From the NCBI GenBank assembly GCA_014706295.1, contig JACSVZ010000001.1, positions 118,448,763 to 118,512,762 of the forward strand: 64,000 nucleotides of DNA. Reading direction: 5' to 3'. The notes under the pieces are model-generated. The model made no database searches and was not told where the DNA came from. It worked only from the letters and a program-made list of their open reading frames with translations. The DNA is from Lycocorax pyrrhopterus obiensis (Eukaryota > Chordata > Aves > Passeriformes > Paradisaeidae). Position numbers and translations under genes: made by a program. Of the stretch, positions 1 to 12,985 are shown piece after piece (the first letter of the stretch is position 1; every line of letters starts with the position of its first letter).

Positions 1-451
1 GTGCGTGGATGCTGAAGGGATGTAGGAGGACCCATCCGAGGAAGGACGAGTAGCATTTGCTGACCATGAGCTTTGGAAAGCCGAAGCTGGGAGAATTTTG
101 CACTATCCTCTTTTTCCAAGCCATCTGTTGCTAAAGCAGCAGGAGAGGAATGGGAAGGGGGTTCTGCGGGCAGGAGTAGGGCAGAGACAGCCCACGATGC
201 CCACAGTGGTCGTTCCAGCTCCTGGCAGCCCAGGAATTTGCTGCATCCGCGGAGAAGAAGGTTCTTTCCTGGCTGAGCACAAGCCTTGGCTCCCAGGCGG
301 TTCCTGCCGTGCTCAGCTCAATCCCGAGTCACTCCAAGGTACTTTCCACACCACAACCAACAAACAACAGCACAATTTGCTCCATATGGCATGAAAAGTG
401 GGGAGCTGCAGTGTGCTGTGCCAGGAGTCTGCCATGGATTCGATTCTTTGC
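1..451. other. Left edge, no feature seen
   Basis: Unique sequence without recognisable exon or repeat before the first CR1 copy. Confidence 0.6.
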
Positions 452-588
452 CCAGGGAAGTGTCCAAAGCCAGGTTGGTTGGGGCTTGGAGCAACCTGGG
501 ACAGTGGAAGGTGTCCCTGCCCATGGCAGGGGGTGGAATTGGATGAGCTTTAAGGCCCTTCCAATGAAAACCATTCCGTGATTCCACA
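452..588 (+). mobile_element. CR1 LINE 3'-end fragment
   Basis: It matches the avian CR1 3' UTR pattern: GTGTCCAAAGCCAGGTTGG, GGAGCAACCTGGGACAGTGG, GGTGTCCCTGCCCATGGCAG, and a CCATTCCGTGATTCC terminus. Confidence 0.85.
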
Positions 589-3500
589 GTTCTCTCCCCC
601 ATCCCACTGGAGCCCCTCCAGAGCCTTTCTGAGAGCCCCTCAAGCCACTGAAAACAGTGGTTCCATTTGCAGAAAGGAGGGGAAAAGGAGAAAATGAAGC
701 CCTTTCCCAAAACAGCGAGTTTAACTGCCTGTGGTGCTGCTGCAGGTGGCAGACAGGCTGCACATCCCTCTCCTGCCTGGTTGGGAGCCTGATGGATGCA
801 CCAGGGACCTGCAGGATGGCCTGGCCGGCTCACTCCCAGCCCATTCCCACTGCTGGGCTCAGGGCTCCACGTTCATTTTCCACTTGGAAAACTCCTATCA
901 CATCGTAGAAGGGTTTGGCTGAGGCAATGCACAAGCTGGTACAGCCTGAATCCTTCCTTCCCTCATTACCCCTCCAGCAGAGGACAGATCCCTGTGGATA
1001 AGCACCCAAGGCACTTGCAAACAGTGGGTCTTAGCTCTAGGCCTGTTATTCTGCTTTTGCTCCGGTAATTTCCATCAATTTGGGCTGGAGCTTCTATAAA
1101 GAGCAATAAAGCCCCGTTTCCCCGTCCCCTCCTCTGGGCTCTTTCAGAACGCAGTTGAAAGGGACTGCCTTGCCAGGGAAGATTAAAGAGAGGCAGCTTG
1201 GAAAGGCTGCTCCCAGCTCCCGTCAGCAGGGAGGAGATAAAACCAGGGAATATGAAAGGGTTGGCAGCAGTGAGGGAGCAGCAGGAGCAGTGTTTGATGC
1301 AGAGCAAGGGGCAGGCAGGTGCTGGGGCTGCAAAGAAAGGAAGGAAAGGAAGGGGTAGCGGCAGCAAAATGCACCCTGTGCTGGTTGCCAGGTTCTCCCC
1401 AGGGCAGATATTCCCTGGAGACAGCCTGAAACAGAATTTACAGAGCACCGAGGGGTGCAGCTGGGGCACCAGCCATGAACTGCATTGGGGAGGTTAACAG
1501 GAGTGAATCCAGCTGGGCCAGAGCTCCATGGACCTCCTGGAGCTGGAGCACTGGGTGTCTTCATGCAGCACTTTGTGGTAGCAGGGGTCACAGACCTGGA
1601 GGCAGAGCGGTGCCTTTAAGGCTGGAGGGAATTGCACGGGGTCAAGAGAAGGAGTTACAGCTGGAGGGAAGGACCCAAAGCATTTACGGAGCCGAGAGCT
1701 GCTTTAGAGCCGAGCACAATTCCCATTCCTCTGGAAAAAGAGCAAAGCTGGAGCTTTTTAATCACCCTTGGTGTGTTTAGCTCAGCCAGATCTCTCCCTG
1801 GAGTGCTCCTGGCTCCGCTGCAGTCACAACCAAAGGGTTTCTCCCGGTTCCCTGCTGCTGTTACAGAGCAGGTTTTCCAGCACAGGGGAGAGGGATGGTC
1901 CCGTGTGGATTCGGTGGCTGTTTGCAGAGGGCCAACAAAACGTGGATCAAAACCCAGTGAATGTTTCTATTAAAATGCACTTGAGCTGCCTCTGGCAACC
2001 TGAAGTCTGTTCCCAGAAAATGCTCGCTTAAGAGACACGGTTTGTGGCCAAAAGACAAAGAATTGCTGTGCCTGGGACTGAGGCAGAGCTGTGGATGGAA
2101 TCCAGTTCCCAGGCTGAGGAAGAGGAAGGCAAATAACCTGTAGATGTAACACTGAAGTTCAAGAAAATCTGGGAAGTTCCCACTGGGATACTGAAAAGAT
2201 GAGCCAAGGAATCACTGAATTGCTACCAATCAACACCACAATTCCCAGAAATTGGAGGTTTCCAGGGATCTTAGAAGGGGAAAACAGAAATCAGGCAGAT
2301 CCAGACCCAGCTCGGCACTGATCCCTGGAAAGCTGCTGAAGAAGTGACTCATCCATGGGCAATCACTTGGATAAGGATGTCATGGATTGTCTCACACAGA
2401 TAACACCAAACATTTCATTTCTCCTTCGGGCAGGCACCTGTCCCACCTGGGGAAGCTGTGCTCCCTCCTGACTGAAGGAAGGGTTTGACCCTGTCCCACC
2501 TCACTCTCATAAACCAATTATCAGCCAGATGGAAATATGCAGAGGAGAAAAGGAGAAGGACAGAAAACAGGTGTAATTGGAAAGCTTCAGCTCCAGGAGC
2601 TGCAGGTAGTTTACTGCCTACCCAAAAGGATTTATCTCCAAGAATCTCACCAGGGTCTGTCCCGTCTCTAGGACTAATCAATATTTTAATTAATTACTTG
2701 GATGATGAGAGAAGCAGGAGCTAATAAAATTTCTGCCTACGGTCGTGAATGCTGTGGACAGCAGGACTGGAATACAAATCATTCACAGCAGATTGGAGAA
2801 ATGGCCTGAAATGGAGAATACTGGGATCTAACATCGAGAGCAAAACAGTGGTGCAGGGGAAGGGGCTGGGGTGCAAAGTTTGCCCTGTGAGAAAGGGGAT
2901 GTGGCACCAGTTCATGCAGAGCAGAAGAATTTTAAGCTCATATCGTCCCTTTAAATTAAATTGGCATTCAGCAGAATTCACTGGCTGTCCTGTGAGGGGA
3001 AGATACGACCCCTTGCACTTGGAGGCATAAAATTATCTCCCCACGCTGCTGAATTGAGTAAATTTCCCTGCATATTGCCAAGTGCATCTCCTCCAGTTGT
3101 GCTCTCTCGAAGGTCCAAGCAAACGGAGCAGAGTAAATCAGGAATTATCTCCTGTGTTTAGAGACAGGTTGAGTAATGATTACTCCTGAAATATGGAATT
3201 CATCTTCGGGGCTTAATGGGCTTGCAATGGAGCTGTGCAGGAGCTCGTTGCTGAAGGTTCTGAAATGATTGTGGCGAGGGAAGAGCATCCTTTATCCTGC
3301 AGATGTGATAAGGGCTGACGCTGCTCCCCGAGCGTATTCCCAGCCTCAGCCTCATCTGGTGCTTCCAGGGTGCTGAAGGACAGAAGTGCTTTCACACGGC
3401 ACTGATAAAGGCTGACAGAACATTTTAATCCCTCTCCCCTCACTTTTCAAGTTAGAATGTCATTTGCTAAAGAGACCAGAACCTGAGATGTTCCAAGCTG

Positions 3501-5588
3501 TGCACACTGGTACAACTTTCTGAGCAAACACGGGGAAAAAACAACCTTCCCTGGATAAACTTGCTATTGAATTCTTCTTGCTCTTACACCTGCTGTTAAA
3601 AAAGGCTTCCCTTTGCACCCTCCCCATGTCCTGTTTCTCCCAGTGCCACGACACACTGGGCACTGAATGTGTCCCAATTGCACTCAAGAAGCTTTGGGGA
3701 CTCTGTGCTCATCTTTCTTTCCCCCCCAGTTTCTGATTTCTTGTGACTGCAGGACTGCTCTGGAGCACGGGCTGGGAACAAATAAAGAGCTATTCTGAAA
3801 CCTGTGGTCTGGGAGATGGGAAAGCACTGCAGGAACAATAAATCCGGGTGGATGGGGATGGCATGCTGAGAAATGGAGACACTGTTGATGGCAATCAAAC
3901 TGGGAACACTGGGGAAAGCTCAATTCCCAGCCTGCCTGATGGGGTACAGCCCCCACAACCCCGAGGCAGGACAGATCCTTGCCCAGCCCCAGAGGAAGGA
4001 GATGCAGCAGCTGTGCCTGATTCACAAAAGCCAAAATAAGCACAATTTTAAGGCAAAAGACACCAGCTACAGACCCCTTTCCAAAAAGTATTTGTTACTG
4101 CAAATAAAGAGGAGTCCAAGAAAGACGGAAAGGCCCGACATTTTGGAGGCCTTGCATCATTGCTGGGATGATCCTGAGCAGACTGAGGCACACAGGCCTT
4201 GGCAGTGGCAGACATGTGGGCGGCAGAGGGAGAGTGGGGGAAATCCAGGAGCAAGGCACTGGAATTCAGCTGGACTAAAAGTGTCACCTTCCTATCCCAA
4301 AGGCCTCGCACTGAATCTTGCTGCACTGGTCTCCTACACCTGGAGCAGAAGGGGCACAGCCCTGCCTGTCCCCTCCAGCAGAGAGGGGATGCCTCCAGCT
4401 GTCCAGGGGCTGAGCTGGGGCTCATCTGGCCTGAGGATGTTGAAGCACACAAGGGTTTCTCTGGACCCTGGTGATATGACAGGCAAGCCCAAAGCAAATC
4501 ACAGGTTTCCAGTTTCCAGGAAACCGGGGAAAAAAAAGCTGTGGTTAATAGCTGGAATGTCGTTCCCTCAAGTCCCAGCTGCAAAGTTTCGTGCATTCCT
4601 CATTCCTCGGGGGAGCCATTGCAGAAGATGTTCTGGGAACAGAGGATGCAGGAGTGAGCAGTGCCTAAAAAAAGCTGGGAGTCTGTGGCAGCTCAAGCCG
4701 GGTGTCTCTGCAGGGAACAACATCCCGAGAGGGCGACCCTGATCTGCTGGCAGCCTCCACCTTCCCAGTGCCACCCCTGCTGTCACCCCCCTTTTCCTGA
4801 GCTGGGAGACACTCCAGGTGCAAGCTGTGCACGGAGCAGAGAGATGAGCCGGCCACAAGCACCTTCCCTGCCATCCCTCTGGAGGTGCCAGGATGTGATT
4901 CTGCTGGCTCATTAAATCCCCCCGAAGCAGCCATCCACCTGCCTCCACATGCACCGAGTGTTTCAGCTCCCACAAACACAGATGGGCCCCAGAGGGGTGA
5001 AATGTGTCCCTACACACCCACCCCGCTGGCCACGGCTCAAAGGACACGGTTCTGTCAGACACAGCAGGCCCTGAGCGCCCTCAGATCCCTCTGTGCTGGG
5101 AATCCCAGGAAGCAGCACGTGCCGGTGCTGAGCCGAGTCCTGGAAGGTGATGGAGGCTCTCACACACACCTCTAATCACCTCTGGCCCCCACAAACCTGC
5201 AGCTTTAACTTAGAGGCAGCTTTTGAGCCAGAGGACACCACTCGTAGTCTGGGTAGGGTTAAATAATGGAAAAGGAGGGAGAAATTAGGCAGAAAATGTG
5301 CATATTAATAATGAATATGGCAGGAGAAATAATTGAACGCAAGCAAAGGAGGGAGTGGAACAAACGGGGAATGTGGAGTGGGAGCATCCACCTCCATCAG
5401 CCCCGAACACCAGGAACAGCCAAGAGCTGCTGGAACAGGCCCTGCAGACACGGGACAGAGCAGCCCCCCAGGCCACGGGCTCAGCCCTCCCTGCATTTAA
5501 ACAAAACAAAAATACAGTGGGTTGGTGGGGGAGCAGAGAGATAATCCCCATCACAGGACACTCCATGGCGAAAACAAGCCTGGACCCC
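589..5588. other. Intergenic, no gene recognised
   Basis: Unique sequence. A short GGAA-rich run lies near 1338-1357. A 289-codon frame at 3873-4742 shows no family motif and no splice or promoter context. Confidence 0.6.
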
Positions 5589-5790
5589 TGCCAGAGGGCA
5601 GGGTTAGATGGGATATTGGGAAGGAATCCTTCCCTGTGAGGGTGTGAGGCCCTGGCACAGGGTGCTCAGAGAAGCTGTGGCTGCCCCTGGATCCCTGGAA
5701 GCGTCCCAGGCCTTGGCAGGGGGTGGAACAAGGTGATATTTAGGGTCCCTTCCAACCCAAGGCAGTCTGTGACTGTATTCTGTGATTCTA
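5589..5790 (+). mobile_element. CR1 LINE 3'-end copy
   Basis: It runs from the CAGAGGGCAGGGTTAGATGG block through GAGGCCCTGGCACAGGGTGC to a TTCTGTGATTCT terminus. About 25 bp were lost in the TTGGAGCAACC part. Its 3' tail faces that of the next copy. Confidence 0.88.
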
Positions 5791-5817
5791 AAAGTCAGGG
5801 CCCCTGGAGTGGATGGA

Positions 5818-6012
5818 GAATCACAGGATCACAGAACCATAGGATAAGAGAATCAGAGGATCCCACCTCTCCAGACAACCTGTTCCAGTGTTCCCCCACC
5901 CTCATCACAGAAATTCTGCCCTGTTTCTAGAGGGAATCTCCCCTCCTTTAGCTCAATGCCACTACCCCTTGTCCTGGCACTCCTGAAACACTCTGTCCCC
6001 ACTTTCCTTTTT
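5818..6012 (-). mobile_element. CR1 LINE fragment of a different subfamily
   Basis: Reverse orientation: AATCACAGGATCACAG, ACCTGTTCCAGTG, CCACCCTCATCACAGAAATT and CCCCTTGTCCTGGCACTCCT. These are typical of CR1 subfamilies with a longer conserved 3' region. It is older and more diverged than the neighbouring copy. Confidence 0.82.
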
Positions 6013-9000
6013 AATTGACTGCAGGAATGACAGCCCCTCACCAGGGCACTGCCTATGATCCCATGCTGTCCCAGGATGTTCCCTGCTCCCTGCAGAGTAG
6101 TTGGAGCTCCGTGCTCCGGATCCCAGCGCGCCCCAGCAGAGGATGGCCAGGTCAGTGGGGACAGGAGCGAGCGCTGCAGGTCGTGTGGCTGTCACAGCAA
6201 GGATGGATGGGGCGAGCACCACTGATCCTCTGCAGGGGTATAAATCAAGCCAAGGAGAAACAGGAACCTTCAAGGGGATGCCAGGCAAAGCAGGGGAGAG
6301 TGGGAAATAGTGCCAATGGCACCGAGGCGGGTGGGGGAGCAGCAGAGGTGCCAGGGGATGGAGGGGAGTTCGTGTCCAAAGAGAGCACTGTGACAGGAGA
6401 ATACCCTGTCCCCTCTGCTGGCATTTCCTGGTGGCCTCTTGATCCTTTCTTGTGCAGAGGCACAAAATGCAAATAAAAGCGTGCTGGGCCCAGCCCCTGA
6501 GAAGGGGCAGATTTGTAAGGGATGGTATAAATGTGTGCATGTCTCCTATGAAGGGGAAAATTACCTTTTTCCTCACATAACACAGCCAGAAGTCCACCGG
6601 TCTCCCTTTCCTCTCCCTTCCCCAAATTTCACCTGTGTGCAGCCCTCACCCTGGGTTCAGGGAGTGACCAAAGTGCTGTGGCTGCTCAGAACCTCCTCGG
6701 GGCTGTGGTTTAGTGCAGACAGAGCTCTGGGGCTTTAATTCTGAGATTAAAAAACGATAGTTCCACTTCCTTGTTTCTCTTCCACAAAGGGAAGAAGCGA
6801 AATGTAGGATTCCTAATTCCTGAGAAGGAAAAATTTTAGAAAAGGAGAAATAAGCTGCTTCTGCTGTGCCCTGTGTGCCTGCTAGTGCTGGCTCCTCGGG
6901 AATCACCTCCTTCCCAATCACACGAAAACGTCCCAGCTGCTGAGTTCAATACCGAATTGGGGCTGCTGTGGGCAGGGATGCTGCTCCTGGGGGCAGCTGG
7001 GATCCAGCTCCCTGCACTTCGTTCCCCTCAGACTTCTCCAGACACAGCAATAAGAAGTGAACTCAGAGTCCTGAAGCCAGGAATAAATCATGACATGGGT
7101 GACACTTGTAATTGAGAGTTTCTTAATTGCTGTGTTTGATTAAAGAGAGCTGCCGGCTTTGTGCATGAAAGGCAGAGACTCCAGAAACCCAGGGAAGCAA
7201 GAAAAGAGGATAAGAAGATGATGGGAACAGAAAAACGCGAGATCAAGGAGAAGAAAGGCTCGGGAGAAATCTTGTTGGAGTACCAGAGATAAGGGAGACA
7301 AAAATAGAATGAGTGGTTTCACTTGTGACTACATCCATGTTTATTTCTGCCCTTTTGGGGCAGAAATACAGGGATTTGTGCTCTCCTGGTGTGAAATGCA
7401 GCAGCTATTTAGCACCACAAAGCAACAAAGATAAAGGCAGCATATCAAAAAGAACTAAAACCGACTGGGAAATTGCTTTTTTTTTGTTGAAATAGCACGC
7501 CAGGGAATTAGGAAAACCTTTCATAAGAACTTTGGTGGCTGCGCTGCCAGGAGGGCCGAGCTCCAAAAAGCCCCGAGCTGCACCCTGTGAGTCCCAGGGG
7601 TGCCTCCTGCCTCTGCAGCTCCAGCCAAGGTCAGGGAGACATCCCTGTGCATCTCAGGCCCCTCTGGGATGGGGGTGGTTGTCCCTCTCGAGGCTATCTT
7701 CCAGGGGTATTCCTGACCTCCGCAGGGGCTCCAGGGGAAATCCAAAATGTTGATCTCAGGGAGACGACAAGCACAGAGAAAAGAACAAGACAAATGGTGA
7801 AAGATTCCCTTTTTGGAGGGGGAATTCCTTCCTGGGATGTTATTCCCTCCCATGACGCTCTTTGCCAGCCCAGGTGGGCAAAGCAAGGGGAGCAGAGAGG
7901 TTGAAGAGCCCAGAGAGGGTCCAGCTTTAGGAAGAGTACAGTCAGCACAGGATATGTGCACTCTTCTCAGACTTTGCTTGCCTCTTGTCCATCACTTCCT
8001 TCATTTCCAAAGGAACTACGCAGAGCAGGAGCCTGGCTCTGTCCTGGTTGGATGGGTGTGGATAGGAATGGATAGGATGCTTAAAGGCTGCAAGGGTGAG
8101 CTTGGTTTAGGTAAATCCTCCATCCTGTGCAGATTTTTTCCAGCTCAGGTGACATTTTTGTCTTTGTATGAACTCGTTAGCACTGACCTCGCTGCTCCCA
8201 GGTGGAAGCTGGAGGTTTGGTGACACTGCAGGAATAAAAATACTTCATTTCCTCCCGCTTTGATTGCTGTCCTGGCTGTTGTCTCCAGCCAGCTCTGAGC
8301 AAGTCTGATCTGAATGAAAATAATATCTCTGCTATGGGTTAGTGGAAAGAGAGCAGAAGGAGAAATACTGGCGCAGCAGAGGTTTGCAGGGAGTTGATGT
8401 TTGGGCACTGGGCCGTGGTGGGGCAGGTCAGCTCTTGCACTGGGGATTTCCACAAGTAAATGTACAAACAGTTTCAGCTGGAGCCAAAATCCTCAGGAGA
8501 CCCCTGAGAGGCTGCCTTGCACTGACTAATACAGGAGCTTTCAATATATTGTCAGTGCACCACAAAAGCTTCACCTGGGGGGAAATTTTGACCCTGAGAA
8601 ATCTTTGCCTTGAGCAAAAACAGCCTGAAAAGTGTAGAATTTGGGGCACTTCGTAAATGGCGCTTTTTTTTCTTCCCTTTAAGAAACCTTCAAATACATG
8701 GTATGGTTTTCATGTCAAACAGCTCCCCAGTAACCTGCAGCACAGGCTCATAAAACTTCCAGACTCATTAATTTAGAGAATCATCACCAGAAAAACTGGG
8801 GTCTGGTGATTTCTAGCGATTTCCTTTGTGAACAGAGAGTCAAATTGAGCTGCTTCGTTCCTACAACTCCCAATTGCTTCCCACTGACAGGTTTTTTCCC
8901 CGGATCACTTATGTCTGTCTCTCTTTAAGCTTTGACAAATGTGAGGGCTTCTGGCACCGATAAATGGTGCATCACACTTTTGGAAAGCTCGAGAGCATCT

Positions 9001-9167
9001 TCATTTTCTTCCTCTTGTCACACGTCCTCAGCCTTCCTTTCTGTGACAGCAGCATCCCCAGGAATTTCTGGGCTGCCACCACTGCTCCCTGAGCGAGGCT
9101 GGGTTTGGAGATCCACTCCTCCGTGATCCTGCTGGGAAACAGCACAACTCCAGAAGCAGCATCCTCC
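6013..9167. other. Intergenic, no gene recognised
   Basis: Unique sequence with short poly-T runs near 7480 and 8665. No repeat family or exon was recognised. Confidence 0.6.
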
Positions 9168-9352
9168 TGGCCTTTCAATACCTAAAGGGGCTTGAGAAAG
9201 ATGGGGACTGACATCTCAGTAGGTCCTGCAGCCAGAGGACAAGGGGGGAGGGCTGTAAACTGAAAGAGGGAAGATTCACACCCAGTATAAGGGGTTTTTA
9301 TGCTGAGGGTGGGGAGGCCCTGGCACAGGTTGCCCAGAGAGGTGGTATCCAG
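9168..9352 (+). mobile_element. CR1 LINE fragment, older subfamily, truncated at its 3' side
   Basis: Sense-strand landmarks are CCTTTCAATACCTAAAGGGG, AGAAAGATGGGGACTGAC, GGACAAGGGGGGAGG and CTGGCACAGGTTGCCCAGAG. Homology stops near 9352 and the usual 3' tail is missing. Confidence 0.85.
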
Positions 9353-12149
9353 CTTTATTTGCCCTCTCCAGGCGTGCCCAGACCTCTGGGTGATCTCTGC
9401 AGGGCTGGCACAGAGGAGGGGACAGCAGCAGCGGCGCTGTGCCTCTTCTCCCCTTACAGCCCGCGGCTGCACGGCTGGGTCCAGTTTCAGCATCTCGCTC
9501 CAAGGACAGCCCAAAGGGAGCTCATGTGACAGCAACGAGGATAATCAGAGGCCAGGAAAACATGAGCTACTGGGAAGCAATCGGTGTCATTTAATCTGGA
9601 GGGAGGACGGGGAGAGGAGACAATAACAGTGATCAATTATGCAAAAGGTCACTGCAAAGGGGGAGCTTCCAGGGGCAGCAGCAGAAGTCACGGCCTGAAA
9701 TTACAGCAGGGGACAGCCGGGCTGGGACAGCATTTACAGCTACCGGGAGGGCACAGCCCGGGGCTGAGTGGGGACGGAGGGAGGGGTTTCATTGCACCGA
9801 CCCTTTTTGGGGACAGTCTGTCGTGAATGAGCAGCTCAGGATCCCTGAAAGGTTCCCCATCAAAGGCGGTTTTAATATAAACTTAGAAAAATGCAGCTGA
9901 ACAAAGCTCAGTGGCAAGGGCCACTATCACTGCCCACAGGGGTGGAACACACAGAGGAAAACCAAGTTAGAATCGATTTACAAGGGTTTGCATAGAGGCT
10001 GAAGGCACAAAAGGGTAAGACAGACCCCCGTGCTGAGTGGAGCCCCTCACTGCCTGGATTCCTGATGAGGCTGAGCTGTGGCCAGCTCCAGTCTTGGTCT
10101 CAGGCTTGGACAGGGATTTCTGTCTGAATGAATTAACTACAGGGAGATAATTAGTGTTAATTCAGAGCCTCAGCAAGGATCTGTTGAGCACAGAGGGTCT
10201 CTCCCCCCTGGGCAAGGAAGGATCTCTCAGTCCTGGGTAAGGAATCTCGAGCCCTGAGAGATGTCCCTGCTGCAGGGCAATCCCACCATGCAGCCACACT
10301 GCTGAGCAGGGAGAGCTCCAGGAAGGCTCCTCAGGCCATCACATTTATGGGATAAAGCAGCTGGATTGTGGACAAATTGCATTCAGTGTAGCAGGAGACT
10401 CCTGGTACCCACACCTGTCTTTATTCCTTGGTGAACGAGTCCTGGAAAAGCCACTGGATCCGTGTGTTATTCACACGCTCCGTGTTCCGAGCTCACACAC
10501 CTTGATGCCTGTGGGGCCACTCCTGCTCCAGGGGGTTCCTGGAGGAATTCTTGGCTCAGACACAGCTGAAGCCTTCACGTCCTTTAGAGCCAAACTGGTG
10601 CTGGTCTGAGGGGTGCAGTGCACCCACCCCAGTGTGAAACTGAGCTCTCCCGGTCCTTCCCAGCCTTGCTTTTGGCTAATCTGGCGTCATGCCCCCCAGA
10701 CACCCAAACTGGCCTGTCCCTGTTTGCTGTGAGCAGCCAGGGGCTGAACACCCCACACTTTGGGGGGACCCCGCTCTGGGGGAGGTGCTCAGGGGAAGAA
10801 GCTGCCCTGGAGCCGGGAGGTTCTGTCAGCCGTAGCTGCACTCCTTGGAAAGTAATTCTGAAATGATGGATCTGCTCCTGCATCCAGGCTGTAAAAGAAC
10901 AGAGAGATAAATGGGAGAGGCTGCGGGGAAGAGTTATGGGAATGATTCAGGAGCTGGAGAAGCACATGTGAGAGTGAGAGAGGAAAGCAGCCCTGGCTGT
11001 GGAGATTATGGCAGCAAAGGTTAAGAGGCTGCTGAGCTGCTCCCTGTGCTTCCCAGTGAGGGATCTCAAATGATCCTTGAGCTGGAGTTCAGGAGTTCAC
11101 AAAGGGTTTGGACAACGCTCCCAGGCCCCGGGGTGGGACTGTTGGGGTGTCCTGTGCAGGGCCAGGAGCGGCACTGGCTGATCCCTGTGGGTCTGTTCCA
11201 GCCCCAGATATCCTATGGTTATTTGGAGAAGACCTGGCTGGCACAGGCTGAGGAGAGCCAGCAATTAAGCAGTGTGGCTAATTGCAGGTTGCACTCCTGG
11301 GAAGCCTGTGAGCACTCAGCACCCCCGAAGGAATTCCAGCACTGAGATCTCCCCGTGTCCCTCCTGCTGCTCCAGGGATCCTCTCGGGGTGCTTTGGGCA
11401 AGGACAGCAGCTGGAAGCTACCAACAATGGAGGGATTTCCTTGAGGAAATCCAAGGGGCTGAAGAGCAGGGAATGGGGCAGACTGCAGCGTGTTTTGGGA
11501 CAGAGGCAGGGCAAGGGAGGAGCCTGGGGGTCCTGGCATGGAGCAGGAGCTTGGACAGAGGGCAGAGCTGTGGGGAATTGAGGGGTGGGGAAGGCACTGG
11601 GGAATCTGAGCTCCGGGGCAGGACAGAGCTGTGAGGGCTCAGGCAGGAGAGGTGCAGGGTGTCAGCAGCTGCTTTCTGACCCAGCAGAGATCACCAGCTG
11701 CTAAGGGACATGCCCCAGGCTCCTGCTCGGCTCTTTCCCTGCTGCCTGCACCACCTCCCCCTTCCTCCTGTTGGAAATTTGGAAATCCCCCAGCCTTGCT
11801 CCGACACCATGGATTAAAGAGCCCCACGGCAAAGTCCCGCTGCGAGCTGGACAGAGAGGGGTCACCTGCCCAGCTGGCATCTTTTTGCCAGCGTTCATTG
11901 CTCTGCTTCCTTTTTTCTGCAGCTGACATCTCAGTTTGGAGTCATCTCAGCCACTCTCTTTCTGCACATCCAAAGCTAAACCAGATAGCCCTGCTGCAAA
12001 AGGCACAGCACAACTTTGCTCACAACTTCCTAAGCAGGTTTTGCCTGTGTCCACCACCAATTACAATGGAGATAAAACCAAAAAAGTCATTAGCAGAGGG
12101 TCAGCAAGCAGGTTATTGACTTGCTTTATCACAGCTCCAAAATCCTCCT
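9353..12149. other. Intergenic, no gene recognised
   Basis: Unique sequence. A short TAAT-rich patch lies near 10125-10165. Confidence 0.6.
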
Positions 12150-12450
12150 CAGAATAGAGCACTTTAGATTAATTGGGGGGAAAATGGATTGGGAAGTTGC
12201 AATTAAGTTGGTGTCATAATTTTGGAAAAAAAAAAAAAAAGAGGCGTTCTGTTACAGCTGTAGCTCTCTCCCTGACTTTAATTGGTGTCCCAGTCCCAGT
12301 TGTCTGTATTGATAAAATGCTGCCCATTAAAAAAAAAAAAAAAGTATAATTAGCTTGGTTTAAAAGGTACAAACGCTTTAAAGAAAAAAAAATTATTAAA
12401 AACCAGAAAAACTTCAACACTTTTTTTTTTTTTTTAACCTTGTGGAAGTT
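12150..12450. repeat. Cluster of A and T homopolymers
   Basis: Poly-A runs lie near 12225-12240, 12330-12343 and 12382-12391, and a poly-T run near 12420-12436. They are set in AT-rich sequence and flanked by ordinary GC-balanced DNA. Confidence 0.8.
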
Positions 12451-12771
12451 TGGGGGAATTGTCTTGGCTCTGTGCAAGAGGGAGGGAGAAGAGCAGGATG
12501 CTTAATTGCATAGCCACTGGAGGAGTCTGGCAATGACCCCAGCCACACCCACTGACACCGAGGATCTCATTAGCAGAGTTATCACTGAACGTTCTGCAGC
12601 CCGCTGAGGCACGGGGGGGGGAGCTGGGCGAGGCAGGGCAGCCCCTACTGCTGGGAATGAGCATTTCTGCCAGCCAGGAAACCAGGATCCCTCGTGGAAA
12701 GAAGCACGGCCCATCTGTAACTCCTTTGCATGGGTTTTTTCTGTGAACAACCCTGCTGGAGAGGCTTTTTC

Positions 12772-12985
12772 ATAGCATCACAGGCAGGGGTTTGGGAGGG
12801 ACCCTAAGGCCCACCTCATTCCACCCCTGCCATGGGCACGGACACCTTCCACTATCCCAGGGTGCTCCAAGCCCCGTCCAGCCTGGCCTTAAACACCCCC
12901 AGGGATGGGGCAGCCACAGCTTCTCTCCGAGAGTCCTGTCTCAGTGCCTCAGCACCCTCACAGGGAGGAATTTCTTCCAGCCTGG
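12772..12985 (-). mobile_element. CR1 LINE 3'-end copy
   Basis: Reverse orientation: ATAGCATCACAGG, CCATGGGCACGGACACCTTC, CCAGCCTGGCCTTAAACACC, CACCCTCACAGGGAGGAATT. Confidence 0.87.

Noticed and set aside
3873..4742. 289-codon frame, the longest on the left side
   Set aside because: No recognisable motif, no codon bias and no splice or promoter context. A frame of this length is expected by chance in 64 kb of GC-balanced DNA read in six frames. A protein search finding a bird homologue would reverse this.
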